Source: JASJBU01 sp965372385 (lineage in GTDB: Bacteria > Pseudomonadota > Gammaproteobacteria > Chromatiales > Chromatiaceae). From it: 15,613 nucleotides of DNA. The notes beneath the pieces were generated by a model. That model searched no databases and was not told where the DNA came from. It was given only the letters and a program-made list of their open reading frames with translations. Positions 5,381 to 13,167 of this stretch are shown piece by piece. The stretch spans positions 1 to 15,613 of the forward strand of contig CBDVCD010000055.1 in NCBI GenBank assembly GCA_965372385.1. The letters run 5' to 3'. Both the position numbers and the translations under genes were made by a program. Position 1 is the first letter of the stretch; every line of letters starts with the position of its first letter.

Positions 5381-6439
5381 ATGTACGATGATTTTTATAA
5401 CCTGAAAATCAGGCCTTTCCAGTTAACTCCAGACCATCATTTTTTCTTCGGCAGTAAAGGCCATAACCGGGCCATGGCCTATCTGCGCTACGGACTGGAG
5501 CAGGGGGAAGGGTTTATTGTGATCACGGGCGGCATAGGCACGGGCAAAACCACCCTGGTGCGTAACCTGTTTGAGGAACTTGCCGACATGAACGTGATGG
5601 CCGCTCAACTGGTCACCACCCAGGTCGATCCGGATGACATGTTACGCATGGTCAGCGCATCGTTCGGCCTTGCCCATGAAGGGTTGAACAAGGCGACCCT
5701 GCTGCACAATCTGGAGGCCGTCGCCCGAGCCCGTCATGCTGAGGGTAAACAGATCCTCCTGGTGGTGGATGAAGCGCAAAACCTGCCAGCCCGCTCAGTT
5801 GAAGAACTCCGCATGCTGTCGGATTTCCAGGTCAACAATAAAGCCCTGGTGCAGATCTTCCTGCTCGGTCAGGCGGAGTTCAAACGCACGCTGCAGAGCC
5901 CCGGTATGGAGCAATTCCGCCAGCGGATCATCGCCTCTTACCATCTTGACCCCCTCAGTGCCAAGGAGACGGAAAAATATATCAAACACCGTCTACAACT
6001 GGCAGGATGGGACAATGATCCTGAATTTGCCGTGGGAGTCTTTAAGTTAATCTACGAATTCACCAGGGGCGTACCCCGCCGTATCAACGCCATGTGTGAT
6101 CGCATGCTGCTCTTCGGCTGTCTGGAAGAGCTTCACACCATAGATAAAGATGTGGTCATGTCGGTGACGGAGGAGCTTGAACAGGAGGTCAGTTATCAAC
6201 CGCAGAAGCCCGATCCGCAACCACAGCTGGCCACGGTAGCAAACATCCACCCCTCTTCAGGTGGAGCTTCTCAGGTCGCGCCTCAGCTTGTAGCCGACGC
6301 TGACGACCTGATCTACCGGATTCAGGAACTGGAGAAGCAGATCAGTTCTCTCAAGCATACCATGCGCAAAGAACAGCTGCTCCTGCGCAAGGCCATTCTG
6401 TTGCATATTGCCCCGGTCAAGCAAAAGGATATCGACTGA
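5381..6439 (+). CDS. ExeA / XrtA-associated type AAA ATPase
   Basis: This 352-residue ATPase begins MYDDFYNLKIRPFQLTPD, the usual opening of the ExeA (GspA), MshM and PEP-CTERM/XrtA-associated ATPase group. Walker A is GGIGTGKT (50-57) and Walker B is ILLVVDEAQ (125-133). A C-terminal AAA lid (about 200-265, GVPRRINAMCDRMLLFG) follows. Then come a Pro/Gln-rich linker (about 268-305) and a terminal coiled coil (about 308-340, LIYRIQELEKQISSLKHT). ExeA proper has a membrane helix and a peptidoglycan-binding domain; I see neither, so the protein looks cytoplasmic. Similarity in the QGEGFIVITG region points to the XrtA-associated subgroup, which usually lies in exopolysaccharide loci, but no such partner genes are in the window. 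It is the only plus-strand gene, and copy C lies upstream. The exact subfamily is uncertain. Confidence 0.88.
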   Translation: MYDDFYNLKIRPFQLTPDHHFFFGSKGHNRAMAYLRYGLEQGEGFIVITGGIGTGKTTLVRNLFEELADMNVMAAQLVTTQVDPDDMLRMVSASFGLAHEGLNKATLLHNLEAVARARHAEGKQILLVVDEAQNLPARSVEELRMLSDFQVNNKALVQIFLLGQAEFKRTLQSPGMEQFRQRIIASYHLDPLSAKETEKYIKHRLQLAGWDNDPEFAVGVFKLIYEFTRGVPRRINAMCDRMLLFGCLEELHTIDKDVVMSVTEELEQEVSYQPQKPDPQPQLATVANIHPSSGGASQVAPQLVADADDLIYRIQELEKQISSLKHTMRKEQLLLRKAILLHIAPVKQKDID

Positions 6440-6444
6440 GTAGC

Positions 6445-6463
6445 GCTTACTTGTAGGGTAAGC
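6445..6463. terminator. possible stem-loop between convergent genes
   Basis: GCTTAC (6445-6450) and GTAAGC (6458-6463) can pair around a 7-base loop. The stem fills the 24-bp gap between the ATPase stop codon and the stop codon of the small minus-strand gene, where a two-way terminator would be expected. No T-tract follows on either strand, so intrinsic termination would be weak. Confidence 0.3.
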
Positions 6464-6688
6464 TCAATCGAGCGTGGGGCCTATCAGCACCTCGACGGGC
6501 TCGAATCCCCGGGCCTCCAGGGCCTCGGACAGCTCCTCCCAGCCACAATCCACATTACTCTCTTCCGCCTGGGCAATGATACCCGTGGCAAAGCGATAAG
6601 CCTCATTCTTATCCAGGTCCTCCGGAATCCTTACGACCCGAATCTGTTTGAAATCAATACAGGGCAATACCATCAGTGACCGACTCAT
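6464..6688 (-). CDS. small conserved-looking protein of unknown function
   Basis: I do not recognise this 74-residue protein. It starts MSRSLMVLPCIDFKQIRVVR and has a central helix-rich part (DLDKNEAYRFATGIIAQAEES). The C-terminal half is acidic (WEELSEALEARGFEPVEVLIGPTLD). It looks soluble, with no signal peptide, membrane helix or metal-binding cysteine pattern; its two cysteines are isolated. The ATG at 6688 is preferred because AGGGTAGGG lies just upstream of it. A longer version from 6748 adds 20 residues of unlikely composition. It lies downstream of gltD on the same strand, 106 bp away, where hemE often sits in related genomes. That gap contains no clear terminator. It is convergent with the AAA ATPase gene. 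It is probably a real gene, with unknown role. Confidence 0.6.
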   Translation of the reverse strand: MSRSLMVLPCIDFKQIRVVRIPEDLDKNEAYRFATGIIAQAEESNVDCGWEELSEALEARGFEPVEVLIGPTLD

Positions 6689-6794
6689 TTTCCCTACCCT
6701 AAGTTTAAACGACCGTGCCAAGCTACATGCCTGCCACTGCCATATCAATCAGATAATCCGGGGCACATGCTCCCCATCACGTTTTGTCGCTCTC

Positions 6795-8246
6795 TTACCA
6801 ACGCGGAAGATCGCTACTTCCCATCAGGTACTCATCAACAGCCTTGGCACATTGCCGGCCTTCGCGGATCGCCCAGACCACCAGGGACTGGCCTCGCCGC
6901 ATGTCACCCGCCGCGAACACACCATCAATGGAGGTATTATAGGCATCTAGACCATCCGTTGTACCTTTCACATTACCCCGGCCATCCAGCTCGATGCCCA
7001 GTTCCTCAAGCATGCCGGCATGCACCGGATGAACGAAGCCCATGGCCAGGGTTGCCAGCTCGGCCTTCAAATCGAACTCAGAACCCACAACCTCAGACAT
7101 CTGCCAGTTGCCCTTGTCATCCTTGTCCCACGCCACCTTGACACAACGGATACTCGCCAGGTTGCCATTGCCGTCACTCATGAACTCCTTGGTGGCCACG
7201 GACCACATCCGTTCACAGCCCTCCTCCTGAGAGGTTGAGGTACGCATCTTGTTCGGCCAGTGTGGCCAGGTGGCGCCCTTGTCCTCCTTCTTCGGTGGCC
7301 GGGGCAGGATCTCCAACTGAGTTACCGAGAGTGCACCCTGGCGATTCGAGGTACCGATACAGTCCGAGCCAGTATCACCACCACCGATCACCACCACATG
7401 TTTGCCTTCAGCTGGGATGAAGTTTTCAACCTGGTCACCCTGTACCCGATGGCTGTTGCCGCGCAGGAAGTCCATGGCGAAATGGACCCCATTGAATTCT
7501 CGGCCAGGAATTGGCAGATCCCTGGGTTTTTCAGATCCACCGGTTAACACCACCGCATCGAATTCGTCGATCAACTGCTTGGCGGGGAAGTCGACACCTA
7601 CATGGACATTGGTCTTGAACTCAACCCCTTCCGTGCGCATCTGTGCCATGCGTCGATCGATGATCATTTTATTCAGCTTGAAATCCGGTATGCCATAGCG
7701 CAGCAGACCGCCGATGCGATTCTGTTTTTCAAACAGAACCACGCTGTGACCGGCCCGGGCCAGCTGCTGAGAGCAGGCCATACCTGCGGGCCCGGAACCG
7801 ACCACCGCGACCCGCTTACCGCTCTTATGCTCAGCCAGCTGAGGTTTCACCCAACCTTCCGTCCAGGCCTTTTCAATGATGCTGTATTCAATGGTCTTGA
7901 TCGTCACCGGTACATCATCCAGATTCAGGGTACAGGCGGCTTCACAGGGCGCCGGGCAGATCCGCCCGGTAAACTCAGGGAAGTTATTGGTGCTGTGCAG
8001 CACATCGATGGCAGCGCGCCATTCGCCCCGGTAGACCAGATCGTTCCAGTCGGGAATGATGTTGTTCACCGGACAACCGCTGTGACAGAAGGGAATGCCG
8101 CAATCCATGCAGCGGGCACCCTGCTGACTGACATTCTCATCGCTCATGGCGATGGCGAATTCATGGTAGTGTGTAATGCGATCCGAAATCGGCGCGTAGG
8201 TCCGGTCCTGTCGCGAAATCTCTTTAAAACCCGTGGGCTTACCCAT
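6795..8246 (-). CDS. gltD: glutamate synthase (NADPH) small subunit
   Basis: This 483-residue flavoprotein takes electrons from NADPH and passes them by FAD and iron-sulfur clusters to the large subunit for glutamate synthesis. N-terminal cysteine clusters for two [4Fe-4S] centres are Cys46/49/54/58 (CMDCGIPFCHSGC) and Cys97/101/105 (CPAPCEAAC). The FAD-binding glycine motif is VAVVGSGPAG (GxGxxG at 150-155). A second dinucleotide site is VVVIGGGDTGSDC, for NADPH. The C-terminal GVFAAGDMRRGQSLVVWAI segment is the usual FAD-contacting end. Length is close to the E. coli protein. The ATG is two bases after the gltB stop codon, with AGGGGG inside the end of gltB as its ribosome-binding site, so the subunits are translated together in the order gltB-gltD. 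Confidence 0.97.
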   Translation of the reverse strand: MGKPTGFKEISRQDRTYAPISDRITHYHEFAIAMSDENVSQQGARCMDCGIPFCHSGCPVNNIIPDWNDLVYRGEWRAAIDVLHSTNNFPEFTGRICPAPCEAACTLNLDDVPVTIKTIEYSIIEKAWTEGWVKPQLAEHKSGKRVAVVGSGPAGMACSQQLARAGHSVVLFEKQNRIGGLLRYGIPDFKLNKMIIDRRMAQMRTEGVEFKTNVHVGVDFPAKQLIDEFDAVVLTGGSEKPRDLPIPGREFNGVHFAMDFLRGNSHRVQGDQVENFIPAEGKHVVVIGGGDTGSDCIGTSNRQGALSVTQLEILPRPPKKEDKGATWPHWPNKMRTSTSQEEGCERMWSVATKEFMSDGNGNLASIRCVKVAWDKDDKGNWQMSEVVGSEFDLKAELATLAMGFVHPVHAGMLEELGIELDGRGNVKGTTDGLDAYNTSIDGVFAAGDMRRGQSLVVWAIREGRQCAKAVDEYLMGSSDLPRW

Positions 8247-8248
8247 GA

Positions 8249-11200
8249 TTAGCGCCCCCTACTACTGGCTGGTGTATCGGCCATTTTCTGCGCCTGCATT
8301 TCCTGCAATGCGCGCCGGTACTCAACCGGCATCACTTTCACGAACCTGCGAAGGTAACTCCCCCAGTTATCGAGAATCCGCTTGGCCACCGCTGAATTGG
8401 TGTAGTGCAGATGATTCTCGATCACCTGCTTGAGACGGATCGCATCGAAACGAGTCATATCATGGCTCACGTCGACCCGACCATGACTCTCCAGATCACC
8501 TCCCTGATGGTCGATCTCCTCCAGAGCTTCATCTTCGGCTGCAATCGGCTCCAACTCGACCTGAGCCAGATTGCAACGGTCTTCGAAATTGCCCTCCTCG
8601 TCGAGGACATAGGCAACACCGCCCGACATGCCTGCCGCGAAGTTGCGTCCGGTGCTCCCAAGACAGACCACCACACCGCCCGTCATATATTCACAGCCAT
8701 GATCACCTACCCCTTCGATAACCGCTGTGGCACCCGAGTTGCGCACGCAGAAGCGCTCGCCAGCCACACCACGGAAGTAGCACTCCCCGCTGATGGCGCC
8801 ATAGAGTACGGTATTACCGACGATGATGTTCTCCTCCGCCTGACCAATCTTGGAGTGGGCCGGTGGAAAGATCACCAAGCGGCCACCCGAGAGGCCTTTG
8901 CCTACATAGTCATTGCCCTCTCCCGCCAGTTCGATGGTGACACCCTTGGTTACCCAGGCCCCGAAGGACTGACCGGCAGTGCCTCTCGCCTTGATGTAAA
9001 CCGTATCGTCCGGCAAACCAGCATACCCATAGCGTTCGGTCAAGCGTCCTGACAACATGGTACCGAAGGTACGGTTGTAGTTGTGGATATCGATCTCGAT
9101 CTTCACCGCCTCACCTTTCTCCAAAGCCGGCGCGGCCTGTTTGATTAACTCATTGTCAAGGGCCTTATCCAGTCCGTGATCCTGCCCGGTGGCGTTGTAA
9201 ATACCCACGCCCTCAGGCGCGTCAGGTTTTGCCAGCAGGCGACTGTAATCGAGCCCCTCGGCCTTCCAGTGATTGATGCTCTCGCGCATATCGAGGCGGT
9301 CACTCTGTCCGATCATCTCATTGAAGGTGCGGAATCCAAGCTTGGCCATCAGCCTGCGCGCCTCTTCCGCCACGAAGAAGAAGTAGTTGACCACATACTC
9401 AGGCTTGCCGGTAAAGCGCTTGCGCAACTCTGGATCCTGGGTTGCGATCCCCACCGGGCAGGTGTTCAGGTGACACTTGCGCATCATCAGACAGCCCTGG
9501 GCAATCAGCGGGGCCGTGGCGAAGCCGATCTCGTCGGCCCCCAGCAGGGCGGCAATCACCACGTCCCGCCCGGTGCGCATGCCGCCATCCGCCTGTACCG
9601 CGATACGGTCACGCAGCTGGTTCAGCACCAGGGTCTGATGAGTTTCCGCCAGGCCGATCTCCCAGGGTGAACCCGCATGCTTGATGGAGGTCAGAGGCGA
9701 TGCACCGGTGCCACCGTCATAACCGGCAATGGTCACATGGTCGGCATGGGCCTTGGAGACCCCGGCCGCGACGGTGCCCACACCCACCTCTGAGACCAGC
9801 TTGACCGATATACGGGACTTCGGCTGCACATTCTTCAGGTCATGGATCAACTGCGCCAGGTCTTCGATCGAGTAGATATCGTGATGTGGCGGCGGTGAGA
9901 TCAGCCCCACACCAGGGGTCGAGTGGCGCACTCTAGCGATCTGCTGATTGACCTTATGGCCGGGCAACTGACCACCCTCACCTGGCTTGGCGCCCTGGGC
10001 CATCTTGATCTGGATGTCGTCGGAGTTGACCAGGTACTCGGCAGTCACGCCAAAACGGCCCGAGGCCACTTGCTTGATGGCAGAACGTTCCGGGTTACGG
10101 GAACCGTCCGGCAGCGGGTTGAAACGCTCAGGCTCTTCGCCGCCCTCACCGGTATTGGATTTGCCGCCGATCTGGTTCATCGCCCTTGCGAGGTTCGAGT
10201 GGGCCTCATAGGAGATCGAGCCGAAGGACATGGCGCCGGTGGCGAAGCGCTTGACGATCTCGCTGGCAGGCTCCACCTCACCCAATGGCACAGGCTCGTT
10301 CGCCCACTTGAATTCAAACAGGCCTCGCAAGGTTAACAGGATCTCGTTCTGCTCGTTGATCGCCTTGGCAAACTCTGCATAGGTGTTCCAGTCGTTACTG
10401 CGCACCGCATGCTGAATCTTGGCGATGGTATCCGGGGTCCAGTTGTGGTCCTCACCACGCAGCCGGTAGGCATAGTCACCCCCAACATCCAGATGCTTGC
10501 GGTAGATCTGCTGCTTGCCAAAGCCCTTGTCGTGCCACTTCAGGGCCTCGGCGGCAATCTCCATCAGACCCGCCCCCTCGATGGTGGTAGTGGTGCCGGT
10601 AAAGTAGGCATCAATGAAATCGCTGGAGAGCCCCACCGCATCGAAGATCTGCGCACCGCAGTAGGACTGATAGGTGGAGATGCCCATCTTGGACATGACC
10701 TTCTTCAGCCCCTTGCCGATGGCCTTGATGTAGCGTTTCTGGGCCTCTTCGAACTCCAGCCGCTCGGGGAAATGGGGCAATTGGGACTGGATGGTGTCGA
10801 AGGCCAGATAGGGATTGACCGCTTCCGCACCATAGCCGGCCAGGGTGGCATAGTGATGCACCTCCAGGGCCGAACCGGTCTCTACCACCAGCCCCGATTC
10901 GGTACGCAACCCCTTGCGAATCAGATGATGATGCACCGCCGAGGTCGCCAGGAGTGCCGGGATACCGATGTTGTCCGCATCCACCTTACGGTCGGATAGA
11001 ATCAGGATATTGTAGCCCTCTCGAACCTTCTTTTCCGCCAGTTCACACACCGCCTTCAGGGCCACCCGCAGACCCTCCGTGCCTTTCACGACTGGGTAGG
11101 TAGTGTCCAGGGTCTGGGTACGAAAGGCCCCTGCAGTGTTGTCTTCAACATGCCGAATGCGCTCAAGATCCTCATTGGTCAACACTGGTTGGGACACTTC

Positions 11201-12889
11201 CAGACGCATGTGTTTGCCTGCATCCGAAAGGTTGAGCAGGTTGGGTCTGGGTCCGATCAGACTGACCAGGGACATGACCAACTCCTCCCGGATTGGATCG
11301 ATCGGCGGATTGGTCACCTGGGCAAAATTCTGCTTGAAATAGGTCGAGAGGTGTTTTGCTCTGAGAGAAAGTACCGATGGCGGGTTATCCGCCCCCATTG
11401 AACCTGTCCCCTCCTGACCGGTCATCACCATTGGGGTCAGGAGAAATTTGATATCCTCCTGGCTGTAGCCGAAGGCTTGCTGGTTATCCAGCAGGGTATC
11501 CTCATCAGGCGCCATCGGTGCTACGTCCGATGGCAGTTCATCCAGATGGATCTGGGTCTTGTCAAGCCAATCCCGATAGGGTTGGGCACTGGCCAACTCT
11601 TCTTTCAATTCCACGTCGTCAATGATACGGCCCTGCTCCATATCGATAAGGAACATCTTGCCAGGCTGCAGGCGCCATTTCTTGATGATCTTCTCTTCGG
11701 GTATTTCGAGCACACCCATCTCCGAGGCCATCACCACCAGGTCATCATCGGTGATGAGATATCGTGCGGGACGTAGGCCATTTCTATCCAGGGTCGCACC
11801 GATCTGCCGGCCATCGGTGAACGCCACTGCCGCCGGGCCATCCCAGGGCTCCATCAGTGCAGCATGGTATTCGTAGAATGCTCGGCGTTTTTTATCCATC
11901 AGCTTGTTGCCACCCCAGGCTTCGGGGATGAGCATCATCATCGCATGGGCCATGCTGTAACCACCCGCGACCAGCAATTCCAGCGCATTGTCGAAACAGG
12001 CGGAATCAGACTGTCCTTCCGGGATCAGCGGCCAGATCTTATCCAGATCCTCGCCCAGAATCTCCGAGGCCATGGAATGCTTACGCGCCGCCATCCAGTT
12101 TACATTGCCACGCAAGGTATTGATCTCGCCATTGTGCGCGATCATGCGGAAGGGGTGGGCCAGATCCCAGGTCGGAAAGGTGTTGGTGGAGAAACGCTGA
12201 TGCACCAAGGCCAGGGCAGACTCCATCCGCTCATCCTGCAGATCCCGGTAGAACTCACCCACCTGAGCGGCTAGCAGCATACCTTTGTAGATGATGGTAC
12301 GAGAGGAAAAAGAGGTGAAGTAGAAGGCATCGCCTCCCTCCATCTCGGCATCGCGTATGAGCTTCTCGATCTGTTTGCGGATCACGAACAGCTTACGCTC
12401 GAAGGCGTCCTGATCACTGCAGTTCACTCCCCGTCCCACAAAGATCTGTCGAATCACTGGCTCGGTTGGTGTAACACTATAGCCGAGGCCGGCATTGTCT
12501 ACGGGCACATCCCGCCAGCCGATAAGCGTTTGGCCTTCATCCTCTAGCAAACGCTCGATGGTCTCTTCACACTCGTTCCGACTCGCCTGATTCTGCGGCA
12601 GGAAGAGCATCCCTATGGCATAGTCACCTACCGCGGGCAGCTCGAAGTCGGCCACTGCGCGAAAGAACCTATCCGGGATTTGCAACAGGATGCCCGCGCC
12701 ATCTCCGGCCCGGGGATCCGCACCTACCGCGCCACGGTGAGTAAGGCGATCGAGAATACCCAGGCCATGCTGGAGAATACGGTGGCTCTTCTTGCCTTTG
12801 ATGTTGGCGACAAAACCAACACCACAGGCATCATGTTCATTGGCGGGATCATATAGACCCTGCTTTGGAGGTAAAGTACCCTGGCCCAT
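8249..12889 (-). CDS. gltB: glutamate synthase (NADPH) large subunit
   Basis: The 1546-residue protein converts glutamine and 2-oxoglutarate to two glutamates in ammonia assimilation. Domains in order: a class II glutamine amidotransferase whose catalytic Cys22 (DACGVGF) becomes N-terminal after removal of a short propeptide; a central domain; the FMN-binding synthase domain (about 820-1200); and a C-terminal GXGXG beta-helix (about 1270-1450, e.g. GLSGGRLVIFPP). The [3Fe-4S] ligands are Cys1133, Cys1139 and Cys1144 in CLMMRKCHLNTC. The ATG at 12889 is chosen because GAGG lies six bases upstream; the in-frame ATG at 12901 has no such site. It is cotranslated with gltD. A 278-bp leader separates it from the DamX-like gene, so it probably has its own promoter. 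Length is slightly above the E. coli enzyme. Confidence 0.97.
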   Translation of the reverse strand: MGQGTLPPKQGLYDPANEHDACGVGFVANIKGKKSHRILQHGLGILDRLTHRGAVGADPRAGDGAGILLQIPDRFFRAVADFELPAVGDYAIGMLFLPQNQASRNECEETIERLLEDEGQTLIGWRDVPVDNAGLGYSVTPTEPVIRQIFVGRGVNCSDQDAFERKLFVIRKQIEKLIRDAEMEGGDAFYFTSFSSRTIIYKGMLLAAQVGEFYRDLQDERMESALALVHQRFSTNTFPTWDLAHPFRMIAHNGEINTLRGNVNWMAARKHSMASEILGEDLDKIWPLIPEGQSDSACFDNALELLVAGGYSMAHAMMMLIPEAWGGNKLMDKKRRAFYEYHAALMEPWDGPAAVAFTDGRQIGATLDRNGLRPARYLITDDDLVVMASEMGVLEIPEEKIIKKWRLQPGKMFLIDMEQGRIIDDVELKEELASAQPYRDWLDKTQIHLDELPSDVAPMAPDEDTLLDNQQAFGYSQEDIKFLLTPMVMTGQEGTGSMGADNPPSVLSLRAKHLSTYFKQNFAQVTNPPIDPIREELVMSLVSLIGPRPNLLNLSDAGKHMRLEVSQPVLTNEDLERIRHVEDNTAGAFRTQTLDTTYPVVKGTEGLRVALKAVCELAEKKVREGYNILILSDRKVDADNIGIPALLATSAVHHHLIRKGLRTESGLVVETGSALEVHHYATLAGYGAEAVNPYLAFDTIQSQLPHFPERLEFEEAQKRYIKAIGKGLKKVMSKMGISTYQSYCGAQIFDAVGLSSDFIDAYFTGTTTTIEGAGLMEIAAEALKWHDKGFGKQQIYRKHLDVGGDYAYRLRGEDHNWTPDTIAKIQHAVRSNDWNTYAEFAKAINEQNEILLTLRGLFEFKWANEPVPLGEVEPASEIVKRFATGAMSFGSISYEAHSNLARAMNQIGGKSNTGEGGEEPERFNPLPDGSRNPERSAIKQVASGRFGVTAEYLVNSDDIQIKMAQGAKPGEGGQLPGHKVNQQIARVRHSTPGVGLISPPPHHDIYSIEDLAQLIHDLKNVQPKSRISVKLVSEVGVGTVAAGVSKAHADHVTIAGYDGGTGASPLTSIKHAGSPWEIGLAETHQTLVLNQLRDRIAVQADGGMRTGRDVVIAALLGADEIGFATAPLIAQGCLMMRKCHLNTCPVGIATQDPELRKRFTGKPEYVVNYFFFVAEEARRLMAKLGFRTFNEMIGQSDRLDMRESINHWKAEGLDYSRLLAKPDAPEGVGIYNATGQDHGLDKALDNELIKQAAPALEKGEAVKIEIDIHNYNRTFGTMLSGRLTERYGYAGLPDDTVYIKARGTAGQSFGAWVTKGVTIELAGEGNDYVGKGLSGGRLVIFPPAHSKIGQAEENIIVGNTVLYGAISGECYFRGVAGERFCVRNSGATAVIEGVGDHGCEYMTGGVVVCLGSTGRNFAAGMSGGVAYVLDEEGNFEDRCNLAQVELEPIAAEDEALEEIDHQGGDLESHGRVDVSHDMTRFDAIRLKQVIENHLHYTNSAVAKRILDNWGSYLRRFVKVMPVEYRRALQEMQAQKMADTPASSRGR

Positions 12890-13167
12890 TGCAAACCTCA
12901 TTTTGTTATTTGGCCTACCCCAACGTACCCCGATGAGGGTACTATCTGCAATAAACTTGTTAAGGGGTGGATCAGCGGTGTAACCAGTTATCTGGCCGTC
13001 CCGGAAGGGGACGCCGAACCCTGAAGGATACTTGAGAATTGTATGGCAGGCCAGTCAAATGCTTGCCTTAGATCACCGCACCCATGCATCCAAGTTTGTA
13101 CCACACTATCTCAGCTTAACCCGATTTAATGTATCTTATTGATAATACTTGATTAATAGCCAATACA
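12890..13167 (-). promoter_or_regulatory. gltB leader region with inverted repeats
   Basis: This gap between the DamX-like gene and gltB holds no gene. Perfect inverted repeats are GTACCC-N6-GGGTAC (12925-12942), CGTCCC-N5-GGGACG (12997-13013) and the shorter CCAG-TTAT-CTGG (12984-12995). The first lies about 36 bases before the gltB start codon and could be an operator or a leader hairpin. The second is a stable stem but has no T-tract after it on the minus strand. The 13110-13167 end is AT-rich and is the likeliest place for a promoter. I find neither a convincing sigma-70 pair nor a sigma-54 TGGCAC-N5-TTGC match. Confidence 0.4.

Noticed and set aside
7602..8252. Plus-strand open frame of 216 codons opposite gltD
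   Set aside because: It lies antisense to the conserved iron-sulfur and FAD domains of gltD and has no recognisable features.
8405..9052. Plus-strand open frame of 215 codons inside gltB
   Set aside because: It is antisense to the well-conserved C-terminal part of gltB and resembles no protein family.
12890..12901. Four-residue longer start for gltB at 12901
   Set aside because: No ribosome-binding site precedes it, whereas GAGG is well placed for the ATG at 12889.
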